Origin: Plazaster borealis
Lineage: Eukaryota > Echinodermata > Asteroidea > Forcipulatida > Labidiasteridae
Direction of reading: 5' to 3'
DNA: 64,000 nt
NCBI GenBank assembly: GCA_021014325.1
Contig: CM037460.1
Coordinates: forward strand, 19,187,044 to 19,251,043
The notes under the pieces were generated by a model. The model was not told the origin of the DNA and made no database searches. It saw only the letters and a list, made by a program, of their open reading frames with translations. The position numbers and the translations under genes are program-made. Below are positions 23,589 to 34,100 of the stretch, piece after piece (within the stretch, counting starts at the first letter, position 1; each line of letters begins with the position of its first letter).

Positions 23589-23620
23589 GCACTTGACCGG
23601 TCACTTGACCGGTCAAGTGC
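23589..23620. promoter_or_regulatory. perfect 15-bp inverted repeat built from TGACCGGTCA
   Basis: GCACTTGACCGGTCA (23589-23603) and TGACCGGTCAAGTGC (23606-23620) are exact reverse complements separated by CT. Each arm contains the palindrome TGACCGGTCA. TGACC/GGTCA is the nuclear-receptor half site, so this could be a receptor response element or simply a cruciform-prone sequence. Confidence 0.5.
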
Positions 23621-24234
23621 AACACATGACAAAGTGGCTGGTATAATAAGCTGTTATTGCAATGTGGTTTATGATTTTTTTTATTTTCTGCTTGGCAATT
23701 AGTGGGTGCTTCAACAGCTCAGCAAAACCGGTATAGTTGGCCCAGACTCGCATTGGGACTGTGGTAATGGCAAAGTTAAAAGAAGGGGAACATTTACTAA
23801 AAGACGACTTCATTCAATTGGGTTATCCGAATAAGCCGAAGGGGGCATTCCTACCGTGGAAAACATTTTCAAAACCTTACATTATTAAATTTTGTATAAT
23901 CTCTCAGTTGCAAGAATCGGTACGTCATTGCTAGCTATTCATGTACGTGTATTCTGATCCTGCAATTTCCAAGAGACATTATTGCGAAACCAACCAGCAA
24001 TAAAGACGAACAAAATGAATCATTGTCCTGTATTAGGTTGGCCACAGATATTAGCAATACGCGTTCTTGTCCCATGCAAGAGCAAGGAGCAAGCACTCAA
24101 GAGTCTTAAACAGTGCCCTCTATTGATTGACCTCCTCTTGTTCCTATTATACTTGAAGAATACCCCCCCCCCCCCGTTAGGAAAACAACTGCTTGAACAA
24201 AGACCAACTAAGCACCTTTTTGTCATATTTGAAG
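23621..24234. other. non-coding stretch
   Basis: No gene supported. A C-run of about 14 lies at 24163-24176. Confidence 0.5.
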
Positions 24235-24381
24235 ATGACTGACTATTTCGCGCCTTTCTCATCCATCAGCAGTTGTGGAAACATCCCTTTCCGTCAGAAC
24301 ACGGGATCAGGCTCATTTCATCACATGCACATCATGTCCATGCTCCATGCCTCGCTCGCCCCATCTCTCGCGGGTGCGTAA
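24235..24381 (+). CDS. possible first-exon ORF, 48 codons
   Basis: Starts at GAAGATGA (purine at -3). It reads MTDYFAPFSSISSCGNIP, then a His/Met-rich tail (HHMHIMSMLHASLAP), with balanced codon use in a GC-richer setting. A donor match GG|GTGCGT (GT at 24374-24375) would end the exon in phase 1, just before the in-frame stop at 24381. No family recognised. Confidence 0.2.
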   Translation: MTDYFAPFSSISSCGNIPFRQNTGSGSFHHMHIMSMLHASLAPSLAGA

Positions 24382-24901
24382 ACAGTTCAAGATGGGGGTT
24401 TGTTATCACCATTCGCCGGCAATATCGGGTTACCACTCAGCACCTGGACTGTGCTAGACCACCCTGGTGTTTTTCCCCCCGCTTCCCAGTCCGACTGTGT
24501 GGCCCCCGGGGTGAATTAATTCCACAGAATATATTAGCATCAACATCATGCCCCGTCAGCCCGAGTCACTTAGAATATCCCACCCCTGTACCCCTTCCGT
24601 TTTGACAACCTCAATTCCAATGCTGACAACAACCAAAAACAAAGAAAGAAAGAAAAAAACATCAAATGGTGGAATCAAGGAACCTACATAATAACGGGGG
24701 TCGCCCACAGGGTCTTCTACTGTCCACCGTTTTTATTTTTATTTTTGAGAGGGTTTAGTGGGTGTCAACTTCGATTATTTGAACTCTGGCAGAAAGAGGA
24801 AGGAGTAAAACACTGCCCCCGGTGGAATAGTGAGAGGCACGAAACGGAGGTCAGGGAGTTGTGAAACCGCATCTATTAAATGGAAACAAAATAACCCGTA
24901 A
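24382..24901. other. GC-richer non-coding stretch
   Basis: It contains CCCGGGG-type and polypurine words. Its open frames overlap one another and show no domain. Confidence 0.3.
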
Positions 24902-25141
24902 ATGGACGTCAACTCCCCCAAGTCTCCGCCCACAAATGCTGCTTATGGTGCTGGGCTAATTTTTCCACGGATGCTCATGATGTATGAGGCCGTCATGCCC
25001 CGTTTGCTTCAACTAAACAACCTTTTCTCCCATGACCTTTCAACCCATCCTGCAATACCCCCACAGCTCAAACGAACTGACAACCTCCTCCTCCGTGACA
25101 CGCGATATCTCCATGCTGGTAAATACGCTATTGTGAACTAA
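24902..25141 (+). CDS. hypothetical ORF, 79 codons
   Basis: Starts at GTAAATGG, a good context (A at -3, G at +4). The product begins MDVNSPKSPPTNAAYGAG, continues with a methionine/leucine-rich middle (residues about 21-42), and ends basic. Codon use looks coding-like, with few rare repeats. A donor match CTG|GTAAAT lies near codon 71. I recognise no domain. It could be the first exon of a gene running to the right, but no second exon was found. Confidence 0.22.
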   Translation: MDVNSPKSPPTNAAYGAGLIFPRMLMMYEAVMPRLLQLNNLFSHDLSTHPAIPPQLKRTDNLLLRDTRYLHAGKYAIVN

Positions 25142-25507
25142 TACCATCGTGGTATTTCTTTTTCGCAGGTATCAAAACTCCGAAGGCGGGCACAGACCGT
25201 AAAAAGATCGTATTCCTTTTGAAGAATTGGAGTTCCTGACTACTTGAACACGTAATGTCGGTGCACTAGTTGCAGACAGACGGGTACTCTGGTTCAGTTG
25301 GTGCCAGTCACAACACCGTGATATGGCGTCATGGACGACGAAAGCACAGATATATCCAGAACTCTGGGTTAATAGGCCTATACAAACACACAGACAAACC
25401 GACAAAAAACACATCTACAATGATACCGGTACTGCAGGGGATGAACTGTCACCGGAGTAAAACTAAGAAGGCAAACCAACAACCAAATCGTATCAGGCTC
25501 TCCCCCT
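25142..25507. other. non-coding stretch
   Basis: Overlapping frames on both strands without protein-like character. No repeat recognised. Confidence 0.4.
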
Positions 25508-25901
25508 CTAAAAGGCACTGGACACGTTTGGTAATTACCCAAAATATGTATTAGCATAAAAACTTACTTGGTAACGAGCAACGGAGAGCTGTTGATAGTA
25601 TAAAACATTTTGTGAGAAACGACTCCCTCTGAAGTAACGTAGCTTTTGAGAAAGAGGTAATTTCTCACTAAAATAGTTAAAAGACTTCAGGCCAGAAGCC
25701 TTTTTTAGGCATCTGAAAGCACACAAATTTGTACAACAAGGGTGTTTTTTCTTTCATCGATTTCTTGCAACTTCGATGACCAATTGAGCCCAAATTTTTA
25801 CATGCAGGCTTGTTATTTTATGCATATAATGTTGGAGTACACCAAGTGAGCAAGTGAGAATACTGGTCTTTGACACTTACAATGTGTTCAGTGCCTTTTA
25901 G
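25508..25901 (-). mobile_element. MITE family A, copy 4 (394 bp)
   Basis: Reverse-oriented. Its ends TCTAAAAGGCACTG / CAGTGCCTTTTAGA extend the inverted repeat outward, so this copy may have lost or never had a TTAA. The central palindrome is of a second type, CTTCAGGCCAGAAG (25685-25698), with one decayed position. A small internal duplication (AGTGAGCAAGTGAG, near 25845) is present. Confidence 0.9.
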
Positions 25902-26133
25902 AGACTAAAACATGACGTAGACGGTCCAATTACAACACACGTCGTGCTTATGAACTTCAAATGAAGGTTGTGACATTGAGTGATTCAAGAGGGCTTTCAT
26001 TCAAATTCATGTAGTTTCAAGATGAAAGATTTCTACTATGGTTTGATGGAATAATGTTTTGTCCCCTAAAAACCAAATAGTAAGGCGTTATGAATTGATA
26101 TTCTCATCTTTAAAAAAAGTGTTGCACATTTCC
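25902..26133. other. short spacer between transposon copies
   Basis: AT-rich, nothing recognised. Confidence 0.5.
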
Positions 26134-26488
26134 TTTAAAGGGTGTTTGTATCATTGGTAAGAGTAAAAATATAAATGTTCACAGATTCACACATAACTTA
26201 CGTGGTATAAAGATGGTTATGATGGGAAACTCCCTTTGAAATATGTTTGCTTTAAATGCTATAGTTTTTGAGAAATTAGTAAAACAATTAGTTTTGATCT
26301 CATATGATTCAAAAACTCGATGTTTAAAAACAGTGAAATCACAAGGTTTTCCCCCACTTTTTGTCTGGTGATTGCAATGACCGATTGAGCTTAAACTTTC
26401 ACAGGTTTGTTGTTTCATGTATATGTTGGGATACACCAGGTGAGGATACTGGTCTTTGACATTTACCAAAAGTATAAACTCCCTTTAA
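26134..26488 (-). mobile_element. MITE family A, diverged copy (355 bp)
   Basis: Keeps the order of family A landmarks on the reverse strand (GGGATACACCAGGTGAGGATACTGGTC, TTTCACAGGTTTGTTGTTTCATG and similar words) but with many substitutions. Its left end is TTAAAGGGTG and its right end is ACTCCCTTTAA. It abuts the next copy, sharing the TTAA at 26485-26488. Confidence 0.8.
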
Positions 26489-26870
26489 AGGCAGTGGACA
26501 CTATTGGAAATTACTCAAAATAATTATTGGCATGAAACCTTACTTGGTAACGAGTAATGGGGAGCTGTTGATTGTATAAAACATTGTGAGAAACGGCTCC
26601 CTCTGAAGTAACGTAGTTTTCGAGAAAGAAGTAATTTTCCACGAATTTGATTTCGAGACCTCGGAATTAGATTTTGAGGTCTCGAAATCAAGCATCTGAA
26701 AGCACACAACTTTGTGTGACAAGGGTGTTTTTTCTTGCATTATTATCTCGCAACTTCGACGACCAATTGAGCTCAAATTTTCACAGGTTTGTTATTTTAT
26801 GCATATGTTGGGATGCACCAAGTAAGAAGACTGGTCTTTGACAATTACCAATAGTGTCCAGTGTCTTTAA
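26485..26870 (-). mobile_element. MITE family A, copy 6 (386 bp)
   Basis: Reverse-oriented, running TTAAAGGCAGTGGACAC...GTGTCCAGTGTCTTTAA. Its centre is a third kind of foldback: TTGATTTCGAGACCTC (26647-26662) pairs perfectly with GAGGTCTCGAAATCAA (26676-26691) around a 13-base loop. The flanking element text stays family A. Confidence 0.92.
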
Positions 26871-28305
26871 GCAGAAAGGGACATATAGAGGTCATGACCC
26901 TTTACGGTCAATGTTCGCGTCTATATGACATCATCATTCTTACCTTATAGACGTCAATCAATGTCCAATTCTAAACCGAAGAGATTTACCAGCACTTAAC
27001 ACATAACACAGTAATTAAACAACCACTTTCTATCAACCGCATACAATCCCGCACCAAATTAAATTTCGGCAATAAAAACAAAACTCCCATCAATCCGCCC
27101 CAAAGTTGCTACTTCGAACTCAATTTCGACGTTTTTTATATATATTTTTTTATTGACACCTGTCTCCATTCAGGTGATATTTCTTTGCCCTCAATTTTTG
27201 AGGGGAGCTAAAGAACGGACTTGGAGCTTGGGTTTAATTATGAGGCCTTTTTAACCCGGTCAAGTGAGCTTAAATGGTGCTGACCGAGTGGCCGAATTCG
27301 CGCGTGGCTGTTCTCGAGGGGGACTTAGACAAGCAAAACCCGGCAGACGGGGGGCCTCTCCAACACCCATTTTTACCCAAAACTCTTCAAGGTGTGGGTA
27401 AGTGTTGAGATTTGATGTGGTGAGAAGGAGGGCAAGGTGACAAAAAAATGACGACATGACAATGACGCTGAGAGTAGGAGGGGATCATCGTGCTCACCGT
27501 GGCTATTTTGCCCCTTATTCGTCAAGTGAAAGTTGCGGGCGTGTAGTTGGTGTTAAACTTGTTACAACCATATAGTTGACGTTTCACATGGATCTTTATA
27601 CTGTTAATACTGAGTGGATCCCACAAAGGGATCCCCAACCCCCCATATACACGCACAACGACCTCATACATGTACATGTATATTGTTCGTGTCGACCCGC
27701 CCATTGTTTATAAGTCGAGAACTCCTCATTGTTGTCCCCTTGTTTGTACTTATAAACTACGCCCCCATAGGTTTTGTGCACAAAAAATCCAACCTAGCAG
27801 TAGATTATCAGATTGTCAAACCACCCGCCCGATTCCCCGCTTTCCTATTCAATGTGAGGCATGGTGTTACACCCCCCCCCCTCACCTCCTATTGTGTCTG
27901 CATCGTGGAATCTCGAGAATTCTTATAAAGATGATTTTTGATTTTTGATTTTGATTTTTTTTTTTTGGGGGGGGGGGGCGGGGACACCCTCTGCCACAAA
28001 TCGAGCAGTCAACAATGTATACATGACGTCATGGATTTTGTGCCCGTCAATATCCATTTCGATTGCGGTTAACTCGATTTGACAGTATTCCAAGTGGAAA
28101 TATTCCTTGTGGATTGGTGGTAGTGGTAATCACTTCTATAACCGGTGAGCTTTCGGAATGAAACTAATCAATGCTTTATTTTGTCGATAATTAGGCCAAC
28201 CAAACCTATATTTGTCTTGAAATATTGTATTTGTTGTATCCACAATGGCTAGGAATAATATACCCCAACACCCCAATCCCCATTTGTTAGACCATTCAGT
28301 TGTGT
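26871..28305. other. non-coding stretch
   Basis: No gene supported. A T-run joined to a G-run lies at about 27958-27978, and a C-run at about 27871-27880. GGATCCC/GGGATCC form a small inverted pair near 27615-27632. Confidence 0.45.
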
Positions 28306-29326
28306 TTAAATGGTCTGTAGACGTTTGGTAATGACTATGAAAAGTAATGGCAATAACAACTTACTTGGTAAGTACAGCAGCTTTGGATAGGATAATGCAT
28401 TTTTAGAAACTTTTCACTTCGAAGTACTGCCGTTATGGAAAAAGATATCACTTTTATCCAAAACATATTGAATCTGAGGAACGTTACTGACAGTAACGTT
28501 TCACAGATTGTGTATTCCAATATTGCAGATTATTCTTCCTGCGTGGACATAACCGTTCCAGATTGTCGGCAATATCTCAAAAACGCTACCACCTTTTGAA
28601 ATGAAATTTTCACAGGTTGGTTTTATGGTATACCCGTAAAATGGGGGTAACTTTGGCAGGTTTTTGTATGAATTGTGCAGTAGTATTTTTTTCACGGTTT
28701 TAGCTGGATGCTTATTTTACTTTGTATGTGACATTAGGGGAATCCTCTAACCCTAATGATCATGACAAATTAGAATTATTTTTTTCCATTAAACCCCTGG
28801 GGGTCAATTAATGTGCTGCCAAAGTTACCCCGGGTTTGGGGCAACTTGGCAGCTTATATGTTTTGTGTTGAATAGAGAACAAAAGAAAAAAAGGAAAAAA
28901 AGCTTGATAAAGACGTAAACAGTGTGTTTTCTTTACATTTGATGCCACGCACAGTGTTTAAAAAACCAGCCTCGTTCAAAACGTTTTCTTAGTAAGTTAT
29001 ACATATATTTAAAACAATTTAAAAATACATATATAAAAACATATATGTACATATTTTTAAATATATCATTATTTACTCAGAAAATGTAAAGATTAATTAC
29101 AACTATAAACTTTAAAATGTTACTTGTTTTTCTAAACATAATACCATAGAACCTCCCCCTGCGCATCGCAAACTTACCCCCCGGTTACAAAAATGAATGC
29201 AACACTGCCAAGGTTACCCAGGGTGCCAAAGTTACCCCATCTTATATCTACAAATATCTTCAACTATTGTAGGATTGAAAAAAAAAAACAGTGGGTTCCA
29301 ATTACCAAACAAGTCGATTCTTTTAA
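28306..29326 (+). mobile_element. MITE family B, copy 1, split by an insertion
   Basis: Family B shares the outer TTAAA...GTTTGGTAAT / ATTACCAAAC ends with family A but has its own interior (CAGCAGCTTTGGATA, CACTTCGAAGTACTG, GATTATTCTTCCTGCGTGGA, CGCTACCACCTTTTGAAATG). Its centre is the palindrome CGTTACTGACAGTAACG (28482-28498). The body breaks after TTTTATGGTATA (28632) and resumes at TATATCTACAAATATC (29243), then runs to its right end near 29326. The copy at 60623 is uninterrupted at this point. Confidence 0.85.
28633..29242. mobile_element. about 610-bp insertion nested in the family B element
   Basis: Near its ends are ATGGGGGTAACTTTGGCA (28641-28658) and, inverted, TGCCAAAGTTACCCCAT (29224-29240). 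Further variants of GCCAAAGTTACCCC occur inside at about 28818, 28840 and 29205. TATA is present at both junctions and could be the target duplication. There is no coding frame, and the interior is AT-rich. A non-autonomous DNA transposon is the likeliest explanation. Confidence 0.75.
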
Positions 29327-30284
29327 GAGAACAGTCCAAACTTTGCAAAGTTACTGGAAGATCAAACTGCCGTAAAAACACAGTATAGACCTACTCTTTA
29401 TTTGGTAGTTTTTGACTAGATCATCTCAAGGTTCTTCATTTTGCGATTTAAAAAAGGATAATAAAAATAATAATAATCAAAGGGAAAGAAAATGTTCAGC
29501 TCAAGTCAACGTAATTAAAAGAAAATATTCGATTACTTAGAGTTTGATTGTATTCCTCTACATACGTATAGATGAAAAGGTATAAGGTGTTGTATTTATA
29601 TTATTCGTTTGATTTTTAACCGACCGACAACAAACTTTTCTTACAAATAGATTGAAAGAAATTGAACTGAACTGCAAATTCAAGTTGTTAATGACAAGTG
29701 ATTTGCCCCCTCCCCCGTCTTCATTCTTTCTGCATTTTATAGACAACGATGATTGGTTTTTTACTTCTGCAAAGGATGCATTGCTGTCTACATTATCGCT
29801 GATTTACGTCCACACAGCAAACTTGTTTTCCCTCCCGTTTTATGGCCATTCAAAGTATGCGTTTGTTTTGTTGCTATTGAAAGTCCGCTCTCCGTTGAAA
29901 GTCATTGTCGATTTTTTTTTTTTTTTTTTTTTACCGCCAGCGTTCTCGGTAAAAAACATTTCCACTCTACCCCAGGTATAAGCTACGGAGTTCTCGACCG
30001 AACAAACGACCCGTCGGTGTACTGTCCGCTCAGTATTTGAGCCAATTTGCCCCACGATCACTATCGCTATCAACCAATAAATCGGTAGTTTATAATGGAC
30101 TCGGTGTCCCCCGTATCGTCTTACTGCATTGACTGTTGTGCATGAGATTTGCCAGTCGTAATGTGTCAATGAACTCAAAGTATACACACACACACACAGA
30201 CAGTCTTCTGCCAAACATCTAAAATATTGACTTCTTTCCGCGGAGGAACACAGCAAAAGGGAGGACATGGGCATCTAGTCGTAC
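29327..30284. other. non-coding stretch
   Basis: No gene supported. A T-run lies at about 29913-29932 and a CA run at about 30184-30198. The minus frame at 29840-30274 spans the T-run (poly-lysine) and has no domain. Confidence 0.45.
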
Positions 30285-30329
30285 ATACAGGCATGGAGGT
30301 AGGAATAACCCTACCTCCTAGATACAGGA
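30285..30329. mobile_element. micro-palindrome with near-identical 8-bp flanks (site 1)
   Basis: A 29-bp near-palindrome (30293-30321; ATGGAGGTAGG pairs with CCTACCTCCTAG) is flanked by ATACAGGC (30285-30292) and ATACAGGA (30322-30329), which match at 7 of 8 bases. It has the same layout as the perfect examples at 31150 and 48777. Confidence 0.55.
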
Positions 30330-30673
30330 GACAGGATGGGTAAAATGTGCACAAAGCAACTCTTGCGACCGAAACACCCCCTCTTTATAGTTTAAGACAA
30401 CAAATAAACATCTCAACAATTCGCAAAATTACATGAATCAACACCCCAAATATTTTCCAAACGAGATTAAAAGTAGTAATTGCTTTGCTTCAAAATAACC
30501 AAGTATCCTTGTATAGACGGCAATGCATAGGGATCAATTGCAACCAAATCGAAGCTAAAGTGATTCAAAATTCATCCTCGTTTAACACCTAGTGGTTGAT
30601 GATATTGCACAAACTATAGGGCTCAAACTAAAGCACTGGACGAATTTCCCAGGAAATTCACAGGAAAGTGTGG
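30330..30673. other. non-coding spacer
   Basis: Nothing recognised except CCCAGGAAA-type words that recur in the adjacent element. Confidence 0.4.
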
Positions 30674-30924
30674 TTACCCTTTTCACACTTGAGTTGCTAA
30701 CCCTGGTAAACTCCCGGGAAACGGCCATTTCCTGTGAAATAGTTACTCCTGCTTGGGAGTAGGGTTAGGCAAGATAGCCCCGGGGCTAGCTTGCTTGGTT
30801 TTCATTCTTCCCAGGAAAATGGCATTGATATGTGCGAACACTGGGTGGCAGTGGGGTTAAAACTCCCAGGAATGTCACGGGTTTCATCTTCCTGGGGATT
30901 GGCTGTGTAATGTGAAAAGGGTTA
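30674..30924. mobile_element. MITE-like element, 251 bp
   Basis: The left end TTACCCTTTTCACACT (30674-30689) pairs with the right end AATGTGAAAAGGGTTA (30909-30924), about 14 of 16 positions. The interior repeats the words CCCAGGAA / CCCGGGAA and their complements. Single copy in this window, no coding frame. Confidence 0.65.
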
Positions 30925-31149
30925 TTAATTATAGAGAGGAGTACCAAGTTTCCAAGATGGCGTCCACGCATGTAAAGTCTGCTTCAAGACTGTTGCATGC
31001 ATCTATACGTAGGCCTCTTCAATGTTAAATTTGTTGGTACACATAGGCCTACTTTTCATTTTGTAGAATATCTCTTACAATTCAGTTTCAAGCTAACTCA
31101 AGTACACTTCTCACAAAATGGCCACCGTTCATTACGAAACCGTCCGTAA

Positions 31150-31186
31150 GGTAACACATGGAGGTAGGAATCCTCCATGGTAACAC
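31150..31186. mobile_element. micro-palindrome with perfect 8-bp flanking repeats (site 2)
   Basis: GGTAACAC (31150-31157) is repeated exactly at 31179-31186. Between them is a 21-bp foldback whose arms are ATGGAGG and CCTCCAT around TAGGAAT. An 8-bp direct repeat is the target duplication length of hAT-type transposition. Confidence 0.65.
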
Positions 31187-34100
31187 GGTGTCTGCAAACA
31201 GCAGCTTTTCGTCTGTCACATCGTCTATGGTCAGCTCGGCGTACCTAACTAAATGTTGTTTACAAACAACCAACGGATGCGGTAAACACGAGTGGGGGCT
31301 ACTAGGGCCTCTGGGTACGGACTAACGGGTCTGAGCATCCAGGATAATGACGGTGATGATTTATGGCGGGAAAAGAGGGGTCAACAAATGTTTATCGTCT
31401 GCTTATTAACGATACCAAGAAAACTGGTTGGGAATTCCACTTATTAAAACTATTTATCACGGGATCTGTTCGAAATCTATGAACTGTTCTGAAGTTACGA
31501 AAAGAACATTTGACTAAATACTGTTCTTTTTTTGTAAGGGTATTGTACATATTTGCCAATGTCGAGGTTGAATTCAAGCTCTAACATTGCAGGATGCATT
31601 AACCCATGTTCTTACTGTGTAAGACAACGTAACCTCAGTGTTTTATATGTCCATCACCAACAAGTTCGATTGATAGAAGGTTATTTCTCACATCGTCTTC
31701 CAGGTCCGAAGGAACCCCATTGGTTGTCTTTTTATCGATATGCACTTGGACAAATCCTGTCTCTGGAAACGAATTAACATACGGATATTTTTGCTAAATT
31801 AGCATGGCTGATACAACCCCTGTTTCATCATCATAATTTGCGACTGTTTGTAGCATAACGGGGTTATAAAGACAGTACATCTGGGAATGAGATCTCCACC
31901 ACGAAACGAACGGGGCAGAAAATGATAACAACTCGGTAGCCTTAGAATAACAGTCGCGCTATTTTCCTAAACCATACAACGAAAACACCAGCATAAAATG
32001 GGATTTTTGGCATGTGCACGCGTAGTAAGGGTATACTTGTTTCCGGCCTGGTTTGTTTTCGTTAGAATGTCATTCTTGTTTTGTTTTTTCGTGGTTTTTT
32101 TTTCTTCCCTTTTTTTCCAGATGGGTCGACCTGCATATTTAGCCCTACAATTCTAATTTCAGATCATTTCACTGTGGAGACATCGTGTGTCCCGTTGCTC
32201 TGCTGTCCAAGACGGGGGAGAAGGGGGAACGTTCGTAGTGGCGGATTTGATGTTTTGCGCGGCCCGTGCGTCACTGACAAACGGACTGACTGATGTGTTG
32301 TTTTTACCTGATTAATTCAATTTGGGGGAAGGCCGACTGAAAATTGCCCCACCATCACGTGCCTTGTATGTGTGCTTCTAAAAACTCCCGTTACATGGGT
32401 CTTACGATAACATGGCGACGATTTGTTGCCTTAGTATAATATAGAAAAACATGGGGGAGGTCGCTTGCCATTGATTTGGTGTGGGGTTTTTAAACGGCGG
32501 TGCAGTGTCTCCTTGCCCGTAGAATAGCGGCAGGCGGTTGGGTATAAGGAGCTGTCTTTTTGTCTTGTCCCCCCGTCCATCCAATCGGTCGTCAATACAA
32601 AGGATTTATCCCCCATCACGCCGTTGGAGTTTATACATCTCCGGAATATAGGTAACATCATCAGGTGGGAAGGGGGGTGTCTATCTCCTGAGAGACGACA
32701 CGGAGACAAGATCCCACCCTCCTCTTCCTGCTCCTGTCCTTCCCTTTCCATCCAGAGGAGCATCTCATCTCCAAGTATGATACCGACGCCCAAGGTAAGA
32801 GACAACACGGTGCAGTTTTTCAAGAGGTTCGTGCTAAACATTAAGTGAAGAAGGGGGGGGCACACACACGACAATATGGAATCCGTAACTTTAGAAAGTC
32901 AACCCTTATTCAAAACAAACGTCATCGAAACTCCCCGTGTATGGAGTGTATAGAACCTTGACTTCAATGATTGTGACAGAGTACCAGTAAGTAATCAAAT
33001 CTATTCATCCACACGTAACTATGGTTACGTGAACATTTTACAGTTTCCCCATAACATGCCCACCCTATGAATACGGGGGGGGTTCGTGCTACTTCTGCAT
33101 AGCAGAGGCTCGGCCCTGACAATTTCTCACTACATGCGATTTACGTGTGCCAATTTCAAATGCAGTTATACGGTGTTCCTCAGCACTGCTAATGCCTTGA
33201 GGGTAAAAACCCAGTGCAGAGCTTGTCGTTTCCCATACGGTCATTGCTTTACTCGTCAGCTGATGTTTGCCATATTTCCCGAAAGGAATCACAAGTTTGT
33301 TTGACAGTGTTGGTGTCACGATCAGTAGAGTTAAATCCATCTCAATTAATTCTATTCAACTCAATTAATTCAATCCAATTCAAATGAATGCTAGTTCAAT
33401 TCGGTATACGGTTAGTTCGATGAGAAAATGCATTGTCAAACTCTCGCGACACTGGATTTCTAAAAAGTGGCTTTTTCTACAGAAAGAAAAGGTAACACTC
33501 AAACAATTGAGCTACTCTGAGGAAAATGTACACATTTCGATAGGTTTTTTGTTTCAGACAGAATTAAAAACATGTTTGGGGTAAACGTGAGGCATATCGG
33601 CACTTAGAAGTTTTAACGGGCCTGTTTAAATTGTCCGACATGCATTGGTAATTATTATCAATTTGTTTGCCTAAAAGAGGAACGAGTAGTTGTCTAGTAG
33701 ACACATTTCGGTAAAAACCAAAGTTGTTTTGAACATTCATTGTGATTGGCCACACATGCCATATGACCTATGTCACTACACATGAATTATTCATAGTGTA
33801 CATCACAACAACGCCATGTAGGGTAGCATTCTACAAAATGATTGGCCTAGTGGTTCACAATCGCACTGTGTTTAATGAGACCTTGATGAACCTTGTTAGC
33901 CAATCGATCACATGATCTTGGCCATGCTATAACCCCCAAAAAGGGAAAATTCAAAAATTACACACACATAATATGAAGGGGAAAATTGAAATACTTATTC
34001 TACAGCCAAAAGAAACGGAGCAACGGCATCCAATGCAGTCAAGAAAGTGAACGTTTGCCTGCGGCTAGATCTTGCACTTAAAACGTTTCTGTACAAAATC

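Noticed and set aside
31088..31273. Minus-strand frame that reads like a coding exon (YAELTIDDVTDEKLLFAD...) with an acceptor in phase with the exon at 42430
   Set aside because: The frame runs straight through the 29-bp micro-palindrome insertion at 31150-31186, which would shift any ancestral frame, and it needs a TTG start or a mediocre acceptor. The phase match alone has a one-in-three chance.
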